Source: Nitrospira sp. | GTDB lineage: Bacteria > Nitrospirota > Nitrospiria > Nitrospirales > Nitrospiraceae | NCBI GenBank assembly: GCA_005116795.1 | Contig: SWDL01000165.1 | Span: 1 to 19,161 of the forward strand | Length of the DNA stretch: 19,161 bases | Direction: 5' to 3' | In this document: positions 1 to 7,495 of the stretch, piece by piece | Layout of the letters: every line of letters begins with the position of its first letter | Position numbering within the stretch: position 1 is the first letter of the stretch | The notes under the pieces: model-generated | Told to the model about the DNA's origin: nothing | The model's database searches: none | Seen by the model: the letters and a program-made list of their open reading frames with translations, nothing else | Position numbers and translations under genes: made by a program

Positions 1-123
1 GCAGGACGGCTCTGACAGATGCAGGCAGGCGGACAAGCTGACGCATGCCCAACAGTAGGGTGACAGATGGACTGGAGTCAAGGCGGCGTCGGGACGAATC
101 GGTCGGCGGCGTGGGCGGATGGG

Positions 124-521
124 CTAGGCCGTTTGTTGGAGGAGTTCTCGCACCTGTTGGAGCAGCACGTCTCGATCAAAGGGCTTTAGAAGGGTCCGAG
201 AGGCGCCGAGGTGTTTGGCGGTGAGAAGCAGGTTGGTCAGCTTCGCGGCCCCCCCCCCGTGATGGCAATGACCTTGGATTGAGGATCGAGCTTCCGTAGG
301 GACGTGATGACTTCGAATCCGTCCATCTCGGGCATGAGGACGTCGGTAATGACCAGATCCGGTTGATCGGCCTTCCAACTCTTCATGGCCTCCTTGCCGT
401 TGATGGCCTCCCGTACGCGAAAACCGGCCACCTCCAGCATTTGCCGGAGCATGGCGCGCACCTGCGCGTCGTCTTCGACGATGAGGATGTCGGCGGAAAT
501 GGCTTCCGGTGTGTCAACCAT
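124..521 (-). pseudogene. single-domain response regulator (receiver), frameshifted at a G10 run
   Basis: A CheY-like receiver that should accept phosphate from the neighbouring hybrid kinase. The first part (from ATG at 521) reads through an acidic pair at D17/D18, the phospho-acceptor in LVITDVLMP (D60) and the switch threonine in VIAITGGG (T88). The frame then ends in PRS-stop just after a run of ten C at 249-258 (G10 on the coding strand). The continuation in another frame, to the stop at 124-126, supplies AAKLTNLLLTAKHLGASRTL and the conserved Lys in LLKPF. One extra G, or two fewer, would restore about 131-132 residues, the normal size for a receiver. The start overlaps the kinase stop by 8 bp, so translation is probably coupled. 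The frameshift may be a sequencing error, a true mutation or slippage-mediated switching. No output domain is present. Confidence 0.85.
249..258. repeat. homopolymer C10 (G10 on the coding strand)
   Basis: Ten consecutive C bases sit exactly where the response regulator changes frame. Runs of this length are prone to slippage in replication and to base-calling error. Confidence 0.95.
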
Positions 522-3500
522 ACGATGATGTGTCTTCTATACCTGATCGCGATGACCGATTCAAGGCCTGCCGAATGGCCTGGTCCACCTCCGCCGCTTC
601 CAATGGTTTCATCAGGCAGGCCGAAATTCCAAGCTCCCGCGCCTCGTGTTCGCTGACCCCCTGCGTATAGCCCGTGCAGAGAATGACGGGAAGATCCGGT
701 CGGGTCCTTCTCAGCTCCCGTGTCAGGGCTTCGCCGGTCATCCCCGGCATGGTGTGGTCCGTCATGACGAGATCGAAGGCGTCGGGGGCGTTCCGGAACT
801 GCCCCAGGGCCAGAACCGGGTCCGTCATGGCGGTGACGCGGTAGCCCAGGTTACCGAGCATCTGTTCCGCGAGGTGCGCCAGCATGGTCTCGTCGTCCAC
901 AAACAGAATCCGCTCCGATCCCCCGCGGGCTGCGGTCGTCGAGCCGGCAGCGGGGTCTGCGACCGAGACGAGTTTCGGGAGATACACCGAGAAGGTGGAA
1001 CCCCGACCCGGTTCGCTCTGCACGGTGATCGTCCCGCCATGACTGGTGATGATGCCCAGCGCGGCGGAGAGCCCGAGTCCGGTGCCTTCGCCGACTTTCT
1101 TGGTCGTGAAGAAGGGATCGAAGATGCGGGCCATCACCTCCGGGGTCATGCCGACACCCGTATCGCGAACCGTCAGGCGGATGTGAGGCCCCGGCTTGAG
1201 AGGGGGATGGGCGGTAGCGAACGACTGGCCCAGATCGACCTCTTCGAGGCGTAACTTCAGGGTGCCGCCCGCCGCCTGCATCGCCTGGGCGGCATTCGAG
1301 CACAGGTTCATCATGACTTGTTGTACTTGCGTGGGATCCGCCGACACTTGACTTCCCGCCGCCTGGAGGTCGATGTGCATGTCGATCGTCGTCGGGATCG
1401 ACGCGCGAAGCAGGGTCATCGCTTCCTGGAGCAACTGATCCAGCGCAATGACCTCCCGTTGCGGCTCCCGTTGCCGGCTGAACGCCAGGATCTGCTGAAT
1501 CAAGCCTTTCCCGCGCCGCCCCGCCACCAGCACTTGATCCAAATTCTGCCTGGCTCGGCTGTCGGACGCGACTCCGTCCTGAGCCAACTCGGTGTAGCCG
1601 ACCATGGCGGCGAGAATGTTGTTGAAGTCATGCGCGATGCCGCCGGCCAGCGTGCCGATGGCCTCCATCTTCTCGGCCTGCCGCAGGCGCTGTTCGAGCC
1701 GCTTGCGCTCGGTGATGTCCTCCGAGATGCCGAGCAGAAACTGCGGTCGGCCCGTCTCATCCAACAGCGGGATTTTCTTCGTGTGGAGATAGCGAGTCCC
1801 CCCGGTCTTGGTCTGGATCGGTTCTTCGGGAATATCCATGAGGCGGCCCTGTGAGAGCACCTCCCGGTCCTTGGCGGTAAAGAAGTCGGCTTGCTCTTTG
1901 GGGAAGAAATCATAATCGCTCTTCCCGAGCATCTCCTGACGAGGGATACCCAAGAGGTCTTCACCGGCTCGGTTGAATTGCACAAAGCGGAGATCCCGCG
2001 CGCCCTTGACAAAGACCATGTGGGGCAGGTTTTCGAGGATCGACGCGACCAGGCGCTCCGACCGATCAGCTTGTTGTGCCAATTGCTTGCGCTCGGTGAT
2101 GTCCCGCATGAAGCAATGGTGGCCGAGGAGAGTTCCGTCCCGACCGGTTCGTTTGACCAGCAGGACGTGCTTGAAGAATAACGAGCCGTCCTTCCGCACC
2201 GCCTGGGCCTCGTATTCTCCCTTGCCCTCCGACAACATTCGCTGGTAGGCCTCGACCGCCATCTTCCTATCATCAGGGACGACTGTCGGTGTCCAGTCCG
2301 CGCCGATGAGCTCGCTGCTCTCATAGCCCAGCATGCGCGCGTACGCGTCGTTGACGCTCTCGTACCGACCCTCGGGATTCAGGAGCGAGATGCCCGGCAT
2401 GGCGTTCACGAGCGCGAGGTGCAGTTCCCTCAGCTCCTCTTCCGCATGCTTCTGCTCGGTGATGTCTTCGCAGACGACGAGGGCGACTGGCCCAATTCCT
2501 GCTGCTGCTGCTGCTGCTGCCGGCAACACCCTCACCGTCTCCCTCACCCAGATGAGAGTTCCATCCTTCGTCACTTTCCTGAACTCCGACGAAGTCAGGC
2601 GGTTCGGATGGGCGAACGCTTCGGCCAGATCTTGGCGAACAGTCTCCTTGTCTTCTTCATGCACGACGGTCAACACGGAGCGGCCGATCAGTTCGTCGGG
2701 CCGGTAGCCCAGCCGCTGGGCGCCGAAGCGGTTCACGGACAGCACGGTGCCGTCCGACGAGACGGTGAAGTACATGGACGGGTTGTCGTCGTAGAGTGAT
2801 CGGAACCGTTCTTTGCTGTCACGGAAGGCATGCTCAGCCTGCTGGCGTTCGAGTTCTCCGCCAATCCAGCCTGCCATCAATTGCAAGAAGTTCTTATCCA
2901 GGGTTGTGAAGCTTCCACTGAATGCCTGAAGACTGGAGAAGTTCAGGGTCCCAAACGCCCGACCCGCGACGATCACCTGGACTCCCAAGTACGCCTCGAG
3001 CTGGAATTCTCGATAGCAGGGATGAGCGTGCCACTCGGACTCGCCGGCATGCTCAAAGCCGATCGGCCCGTTGGCTCGAAGAGTTTCTCGGCAATAGGTG
3101 TGTCCGAGCGGAAACACCGTACCCCTGGCAATCGAGTCTCCGGGGGCCTGGACCGCGACGACTTCATAGCGGTCGCCTTCGATTTGCGAAAGGATTCCGA
3201 TGGGAAGTCGGAATCGCCGGCAGCCCATGGCGAGGAGTCGCCGCATCTTCTCCTCGAACGAGACCGAGGTGTCGGAACTTAATTGGTAGAGTTCGCGGAT
3301 GGCGTGCTCGCTCAGCGCCAGCGCCTCCTCCGTCCGCTTGCGCGCCGTAATATCCAAGAGGATATTCACGGCGCCGATCAGCCGTCCGGACGCATCCCAC
3401 ATGGGGTTGGCGTGAGCCAATACGGACCGGTGGCTACCGTCAGGGCGTTCAACGATGACCTCTTTGCCGTCCACTGCTCGTCCCTCTGCCACCACGACCG

Positions 3501-4500
3501 CGATCCAGCACTGATCGTGCGGGATCGTCGTACCGTCGGGCTGGAGGAGCCTGGACGAACCGCAGAAACGATCCTCGGGGTGGTTGAGTCGCGGTGAACG
3601 GCCCCAGAGGTCGGTCGCACGTTGGTTGAAGTAGGTAATGAGTCCCTCGGCGTCGCAGGTATATGCCGCGACTGGCAAGGCAGCGAGTACCCGCCGCAAT
3701 CGCCCCTCGCTTTCCCGCAGCGCCTCTTCCGCCTGCTTCCGCTCCGTCAGATCAATGAGCGAGCCCATCATGGAGATGGGCTCGCCGTTGGCATCCACGT
3801 TGACCGAGCCGGTTCCGTACAATGTGAGGATCGTACCGTCTGGGTGAACGACGCGGAACTCGGCGCGAATGGCGCGGCGTTCACGGTGGGCCTGTTCAGC
3901 GACGAGTCGGATCCTCGATCGATCGTCCGGATGGACGACGTTGAAGATACCTTCAAGGGGAAGCTCGACGGTGTCCTGGCCTACACCGTATAGCACCCGC
4001 GCGCCCGAGGACAGCGACACTCGGTCCCGCCGCACGTCCCAAAACCAGTGCCCTGTCTTGCCAACCCGTTCTGCCTCGGAAAGCCTCTCCTCGCTTTCAC
4101 GAAGTTCCTGTTCAATGCGCTTCCGCTCGGTGATATCACGACAGGTGCACACTGTTCCGACGGTCTTCCCCTGATCGTCCGGAAGCAGGGAGAGCGCCAC
4201 CTGAATGTTCACACAGGCACCGTCCTTCTTTCGGCCGACGTGGTCGCCGCTCCAGTGACCGACGGCAACGAGCGCCACGAGGCATTCTTGCTCAACGATC
4301 CGTTGCCATTCCGGATCATACAGTTCCTTCCAGGTTTTCCCGATCAGCTCAGCCGGTTCATACCCGTACATTCGGGCATGAGCAGGGTTCATGTAGACAA
4401 AGACTCCCTGGGCATCGAGCAGTGCCAAGCCTTCCATCTGGTGCTCGATGGCGAACAGCAGCCGGTCAGGAAGCGGAACGGAGCGCATCGGGAGTATCAA
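514..4500 (-). CDS. hybrid sensor histidine kinase, six PAS + GAF + HisKA + HATPase + receiver
   Basis: A large cytoplasmic sensor kinase of 1328 residues with no membrane segment or signal peptide. PAS/PAC repeats lie at about 12-130, 145-255, 268-388, 565-682, 693-803 and 818-933, each ending in a D-I/L-T-E/A-x-K type linker. A GAF domain lies at about 405-550. HisKA follows with LAGGIAHDFNN (phospho-acceptor H957), then the N box (MMNLCSNA, N1065), the G1 box DTGVGM (D1113) and GEGTGLGLS. A C-terminal receiver carries D1202/D1203, acceptor D1248, T1276 and K1298. The annotated start is TTG at 4500; an ATG four codons later (4488) is an equal candidate, and neither has a clear Shine-Dalgarno. 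Residues 661-667 are seven alanines in the loop before the last strands of the fourth PAS domain. It is co-transcribed with the downstream receiver. The many PAS domains suggest sensing of redox, oxygen or small ligands, but the signal cannot be read from sequence. Confidence 0.95.
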   Translation of the reverse strand: MILPMRSVPLPDRLLFAIEHQMEGLALLDAQGVFVYMNPAHARMYGYEPAELIGKTWKELYDPEWQRIVEQECLVALVAVGHWSGDHVGRKKDGACVNIQVALSLLPDDQGKTVGTVCTCRDITERKRIEQELRESEERLSEAERVGKTGHWFWDVRRDRVSLSSGARVLYGVGQDTVELPLEGIFNVVHPDDRSRIRLVAEQAHRERRAIRAEFRVVHPDGTILTLYGTGSVNVDANGEPISMMGSLIDLTERKQAEEALRESEGRLRRVLAALPVAAYTCDAEGLITYFNQRATDLWGRSPRLNHPEDRFCGSSRLLQPDGTTIPHDQCWIAVVVAEGRAVDGKEVIVERPDGSHRSVLAHANPMWDASGRLIGAVNILLDITARKRTEEALALSEHAIRELYQLSSDTSVSFEEKMRRLLAMGCRRFRLPIGILSQIEGDRYEVVAVQAPGDSIARGTVFPLGHTYCRETLRANGPIGFEHAGESEWHAHPCYREFQLEAYLGVQVIVAGRAFGTLNFSSLQAFSGSFTTLDKNFLQLMAGWIGGELERQQAEHAFRDSKERFRSLYDDNPSMYFTVSSDGTVLSVNRFGAQRLGYRPDELIGRSVLTVVHEEDKETVRQDLAEAFAHPNRLTSSEFRKVTKDGTLIWVRETVRVLPAAAAAAAGIGPVALVVCEDITEQKHAEEELRELHLALVNAMPGISLLNPEGRYESVNDAYARMLGYESSELIGADWTPTVVPDDRKMAVEAYQRMLSEGKGEYEAQAVRKDGSLFFKHVLLVKRTGRDGTLLGHHCFMRDITERKQLAQQADRSERLVASILENLPHMVFVKGARDLRFVQFNRAGEDLLGIPRQEMLGKSDYDFFPKEQADFFTAKDREVLSQGRLMDIPEEPIQTKTGGTRYLHTKKIPLLDETGRPQFLLGISEDITERKRLEQRLRQAEKMEAIGTLAGGIAHDFNNILAAMVGYTELAQDGVASDSRARQNLDQVLVAGRRGKGLIQQILAFSRQREPQREVIALDQLLQEAMTLLRASIPTTIDMHIDLQAAGSQVSADPTQVQQVMMNLCSNAAQAMQAAGGTLKLRLEEVDLGQSFATAHPPLKPGPHIRLTVRDTGVGMTPEVMARIFDPFFTTKKVGEGTGLGLSAALGIITSHGGTITVQSEPGRGSTFSVYLPKLVSVADPAAGSTTAARGGSERILFVDDETMLAHLAEQMLGNLGYRVTAMTDPVLALGQFRNAPDAFDLVMTDHTMPGMTGEALTRELRRTRPDLPVILCTGYTQGVSEHEARELGISACLMKPLEAAEVDQAIRQALNRSSRSGIEDTSSYG
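2499..2520. repeat. trinucleotide microsatellite, seven CTG (CAG on the coding strand)
   Basis: Seven uninterrupted CTG triplets plus one C. On the minus strand they are read as GCA codons, giving Ala7 inside the fourth PAS domain of the hybrid kinase. Changes in copy number would alter the loop length without shifting frame. Confidence 0.95.
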
Positions 4501-4542
4501 AAGGTGGCCGCCGGGTCGTTGAGGTTCTGACGAACATCGCGT

Positions 4543-4620
4543 TCAGCTTTCGCCCGCCTCCAACATGAGACTTCTCGGTTGCCTGGCTGGGGCGAATCCC
4601 GTCGCCATTGTACTCCTTCT
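4543..4620 (-). other. SD-ATG leader ORF, in frame with the kinase but closed by TGA
   Basis: Reading the minus strand, AGAAGGAG (4620-4613) is followed after four bases by ATG (4608-4606). The reading frame gives 21 codons and then TGA at 4545-4543. It is the same frame as the kinase that begins at 4500, and no other stop lies between. It could be the original kinase start cut by a nonsense mutation, a short leader peptide, or chance. This is the best ribosome-binding site in the 218-bp gap between the HD-GYP fragment and the kinase; I see nothing else there. Confidence 0.35.
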
Positions 4621-4718
4621 GTCATGGAGCCGAAACAGTTTTCTTGGATCGAGACCAGCGTGCGACGTGAGGCCGGCGGCCACATGGTGGCCATAGATGA
4701 GTTCTCAGACGAGGCGGA

Positions 4719-5318
4719 TTATGATATGAACAGGTCGCGCCAATCGGTGGGCAGATCATCGAGGGCTCGGGTGATCGTGCGTGGCGGGGCGGAAGGGGCT
4801 AGGGTTGAGAGATCAACAACCCACGGCCTCGGATAGGATTGCCCAACAGGATCGGTCAGCACCTTGACGGTCGGTTTGAGCCGCGCCTCAGGATTCACGG
4901 CGATGACGACACCCCGTTCCCCGGTGTTCAGTTCCACCACCGTGCCGAGCGGATAGACCCCGATGCATTGGATCAAGCGCTCGACCACGGATCGATCGTA
5001 ATGAGTCCGGCGTTCGTGCTCGTAGACCCGCACCATGGCCTGTCGTGCCGTGAGGGGAGCGCGATTCCCGCGACGGCTTACCATGGCATCATATTCATCC
5101 ACCAGGCCCACGATCTGGCTTGTCAGGTCGATCTGTGCTCCTCGGAGCTTCGCGGGATAGCCGGAACCGTCAAGATGCTCGTGGTGCTCCGCCACGATGC
5201 GCCGTGCCCTGTCCGGCACGTCTGGGAAATCCGTGAGGAGGGCGAGCCCCAACCGGGGGTGAGTCATCATCAGTCGGCGTTCCTCTTTCGTATAGGCCCC
5301 TGCCTTCTCAAACAAGCG
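4719..5318 (-). pseudogene. HD-GYP protein, C-terminal fragment truncated by an IS
   Basis: HD-GYP proteins hydrolyse cyclic di-GMP. What remains begins with RLFEKAGAYTKEERRLMMTH and keeps the GYP part, EHHEHLDGSGYP and LTSQIVGLVDEYDAM, plus the C-terminal tail typical of the family. The N-terminal half, including the HD metal ligands and the helix before them, is missing. The break is exactly at the left end of an insertion sequence at 5319. The open frame continues into the IS to an ATG at 5432, which would add 38 IS-encoded residues. The missing half is not found on the other side of the IS, so adjacent sequence has also been lost. The fragment cannot have normal phosphodiesterase activity, because the HD residues are gone. 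Confidence 0.85.
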
Positions 5319-5344
5319 GCTCTTCGTCCTGGCAAGTGGGTGAA
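5319..5344 (+). repeat. left terminal inverted repeat of the ISL3-type element
   Basis: Twenty-six bases starting GGCTCTTCGTCCTGGC, a perfect inverted match of 6365-6390. Confidence 0.95.
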
Positions 5345-5438
5345 AACAGTATGAGAAACAACATGCTCTCGACGGAGACTGGGCTATTTTGATGGCGAGG
5401 AAATCTGGCCTGATTGGCGGAGGCGAACACATCGACGC

Positions 5439-6351
5439 TTGTGGGACGCCTACCGATTCTCCAGCGTCCGTCCACGTCCGACCGTGGTGGGCATTTTCGG
5501 TGATCCGAAGGCCCGTGTGATCCGCCTCCAGCGGCGGGGGAACAAACGGCGTGTGGAGCCGGCGGCTTCATCCACCGCGCTTGGGACGACCGAAAGATTC
5601 GCCGGGTTCGCGACCTGCCCTGCGGGGACAGGCGAATCGACCTGGAGGTGGAGAGCCGCCGCGGCGGCGGCCCCTCTGGTTCGGGGGCAAAGCCCGCTCG
5701 GAAGAGCGTAGGGACGCGTGCTCCCAGTGGCTCGGCCCGTCGAAGCGCCAGCAGATTCGGCTGGCGGTCCTGGACAGGTGGCAGGCGTTCCGCCACTCAA
5801 CGCGCAAGCCGGAGCCTGCGCCGCAGGCCGCCCTCCTGTGCGACCCGTTCCACGGGATACGTCATCGTGGCACGGCGGTGGACACGGGGCGCAAGCCGGA
5901 CTACGACCGGCTGACAGGCAAGGAGCGGCGCTTCATCAACGGCCAGCAATACACGCGGCTCTCGCACCGGGAGAACCTGAAGCCGGCTGGCCGCACAAGC
6001 CGGCGGCGACGGCTGAAGGCCAATCGGCGACTGCACACGGCCTCCCGCCTCCAGGAGGCGGTTGGCCGGCTCTGGGACGACGAGCGCGAAGGCTGGGCAC
6101 GGCGCTTCTTCGAGCACTGGCGAGAATCGCGCAAGTGGCAGCGCCTCAAGCCCTACGAGAAATTCGCCGAGATGATCGACCGGCATTGGGACGGGATCGC
6201 CGCCGCCTGCCAGCCGGAGAACACAGTCGCCTGAGGATTCGTCGAGGGGTGCACCAACAAGATCCGCGTCATTCAGCGGCGCAGTGACGGGCTACGCCAC
6301 GAGGAGTATTTGCACCTCAAGGTCCTCACTTGCATGCTCGATCCGATCTGA
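5439..6351 (+). pseudogene. ISL3-family transposase remnant
   Basis: Pieces of a DDE transposase lie in at least two frames. An N-terminal piece reads MWDAYRFSSVRPRPTVVGIF, followed in another frame by RKIRRVRDLPCGDRRIDLEV. The family's usual middle section (zinc-ribbon end, helix-turn-helix and first catalytic Asp) is missing, and the sequence jumps to RRPLWFGGKARSE. From about 5670 to 6231 one frame is well preserved: LAVLDRWQAFRHSTRK, then the CDPFHGIRH region, ERRFINGQQYTRLSHRENL, EGWARRFFEHWRES and HWDGIAAACQPENTVA. TGA at 6232-6234 interrupts it, and the normal C-terminus GFVEGCTNKIRVIQRR... follows in the same frame to a stop at 6349-6351. It therefore has a deletion of roughly 300 bp, a frameshift and a nonsense codon, and is inactive. 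Confidence 0.85.
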
Positions 6352-6364
6352 AATCAGACGAAAA

Positions 6365-6390
6365 TCACCCACTTGCCAGGACGAAGAGCC
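6365..6390 (-). repeat. right terminal inverted repeat of the ISL3-type element
   Basis: The reverse complement starts GGCTCTTCGTCCTGGC and matches the left end over all 26 bases. The match stops immediately inside. Confidence 0.95.
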
Positions 6391-6436
6391 CCTATGAAAG
6401 ACCGCCGAAATTATTACGCGACGATGTGAACGGGCG

Positions 6437-6910
6437 TTGACGGAGGTCACACGTGAGGCAGGAGACATGGAATACAGCGAGAAGTGTGAGCTCGGATTCA
6501 TTCTGGTAGTGGCGATGGGATGCTGGATCGTGGCGCCCGCTTTGCCCGGGCAGGTTGGTATCGGGACGCTGTTGTTGATGTTGTCCGCCCTTCTCCTGCT
6601 CCAGAGTCTGGTCCGTGACCTTGGGCTGCTGGCTCGCAGCGCGCGCGGGTCAGCGGCGAGTCCGCGAAGAGTGGCCCGTGGCATGTGCGTGGAGTCCACC
6701 GTGGGGGCGACGGGGATCGTGATTGGGGCGATCCTGTTGGGTTCCGGGATGAGTCAACCGGTGATGATGGAGCGATGGAGTTGGACCGTGAGCGTGGTCG
6801 TGGTGACCGGCATAGGGTTGTTGATCAAGGACTATGTCGTTGAGTGGGGGCCGTGGCGAATTCGCCGAGACAAGGACCACATGAATATGGTGTTCAGGTG
6901 GAAGCGATGA
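6437..6910 (+). CDS. hypothetical four-helix membrane protein
   Basis: I do not recognise a family. The longest form starts with TTG at 6437 (157 residues). An ATG at 6467 gives 147 residues and leaves GGAG only two bases upstream, so the start is uncertain. Counting from that ATG, hydrophobic segments lie at about 8-25, 30-48, 77-94 and 104-122. A basic loop (RSARGSAASPRRVARG) lies between helices two and three, and the tail is charged (WGPWRIRRDKDHMNMVFRWK). The layout suggests both ends and the central loop in the cytoplasm. It follows the insertion sequence by about 50-75 bp in a region with two other gene remnants. Its codon use and length without stops support a real gene, but no function can be given. 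Confidence 0.65.
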   Translation: MTEVTREAGDMEYSEKCELGFILVVAMGCWIVAPALPGQVGIGTLLLMLSALLLLQSLVRDLGLLARSARGSAASPRRVARGMCVESTVGATGIVIGAILLGSGMSQPVMMERWSWTVSVVVVTGIGLLIKDYVVEWGPWRIRRDKDHMNMVFRWKR

Positions 6911-6931
6911 CTCGGCTTCGAGTAGAAATAA

Positions 6932-7042
6932 GCACCGGGAGCCTTTGGGGACCACGTCGAAGCCGTCTACGTGCTTCATGCGTTCCAGAAGAACACACAG
7001 AAGACGCGAAGAGAAGACATCGTGTGAGCGCGGACGCGCTAT
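6932..7042 (+). pseudogene. remnant of a Gp49/HigB-like (RelE superfamily) toxin gene
   Basis: After a stop at 6929-6931 the frame reads APGAFGDHVEAVYVLHAFQK, then NTQKTRREDIV, a stop (TGA 7025-7027) and ARTRY. This matches the conserved C-terminal part of phage-derived Gp49-like toxins, usually EAVYVLHAFxKKTQKT followed by DIELAR. The site where GAG CTG is expected reads GTG TGA. The N-terminal half is absent and no antitoxin follows, so this is a relic. The rest of the gap between 6911 and 7262 holds no gene I can support. Confidence 0.55.
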
Positions 7043-7218
7043 CTATCGCCGGATCGGAGACCGATTCTCACGAGCGATCTCCGCCGGTCTATCGAGAAGC
7101 GCAAGCTGACCCCATCGGGGCGGGCCAGCGCCTCGGCATCACGCTCTTTCACGGCCCCGGAGTACGAGGGGTGGCAGAATCGTAAGATCGGCGTGATGAA
7201 GTGACCGGGGAGGGAAGT

Positions 7219-7256
7219 GGAGACTCGGTCGACCGCGCCGCCGCAGGGCAGTCTCC
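7219..7256. repeat. inverted repeat with an internal palindrome
   Basis: GGAGACT (7219-7225) pairs with AGTCTCC (7250-7256), and CGGTCGACCG (7226-7235) is a perfect palindrome inside it. It lies just past the stop of the small minus-strand gene at 7263. No T run follows on either strand, so terminator function is doubtful. Confidence 0.35.
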
Positions 7257-7262
7257 CAAGCG

Positions 7263-7370
7263 CTACTTGTTCTTGTTCCCAGGCCCTTCGGAAAACAGCA
7301 GCCAGGCGAGGACCACGAAGCCGATGGCCACTGCGGAGATGGCGAGCCAGGTGCCGAATTTCTCAGGCAT
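7263..7370 (-). CDS. 35-residue single-span membrane miniprotein
   Basis: The minus strand reads MPEKFGTWLAISAVAIGFVV then LAWLLFSEGPGNKNK and a stop. It has a short N-terminus, one hydrophobic helix of about 19 residues (8-26) and a hydrophilic, lysine-containing tail. AAAGGACAAG precedes the ATG at a workable distance, giving a plausible ribosome-binding site. It lies 125 bp downstream of the CARF gene on the same strand and could share its transcript. Small single-span proteins like this often accompany larger membrane complexes, but I recognise no specific family. No candidate partner is visible apart from the membrane protein at 6437. Confidence 0.55.
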   Translation of the reverse strand: MPEKFGTWLAISAVAIGFVVLAWLLFSEGPGNKNK

Positions 7371-7465
7371 GATCTTGTCCTTTCGACGGCCCCTGCAGCG
7401 CCTTCAGCAGGGTTGGATCCAGGCGCTCGGGTTCTTGATGCCACTCATGACGTCGTTCTTACGAG

Positions 7466-7490
7466 AGACGCTTCACGCTTCACGAGCGAC
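7466..7490. repeat. seven-base-period repeat, TCACGC(T/A) type
   Basis: TCAC occurs at 7473 and 7480, with degenerate copies AGAC at 7466 and CGAC at 7487, all spaced exactly seven bases apart. It lies just beyond the 3' end of the CARF gene. Related arrays lie at 8803-8821 (opposite strand) and 8880-8906. Confidence 0.6.
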
Positions 7491-7495
7491 GGGAG

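Larger units (their letters stand above)
5319..6390 (+). mobile_element. ISL3-family insertion sequence, degenerate, 1072 bp
   Basis: The element is bounded by perfect 26-bp inverted repeats at 5319-5344 and 6365-6390, both starting GGCTCTTCG when read inward, the terminal sequence typical of the ISL3 (IS204/IS1001/IS1165) family. At 1072 bp it is shorter than usual for the family (about 1.3-1.5 kb), and the transposase shows why: a central part is deleted. The 8-bp flanks are AAACAAGC on the left and CCTATGAA on the right. They do not match, so no target duplication survives and a flanking deletion or rearrangement is likely. It truncates the HD-GYP gene. Confidence 0.85.

Noticed and set aside
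1..123. Left edge of the window
   Set aside because: I found no gene, repeat or convincing terminator in these 123 bases downstream of the response regulator.
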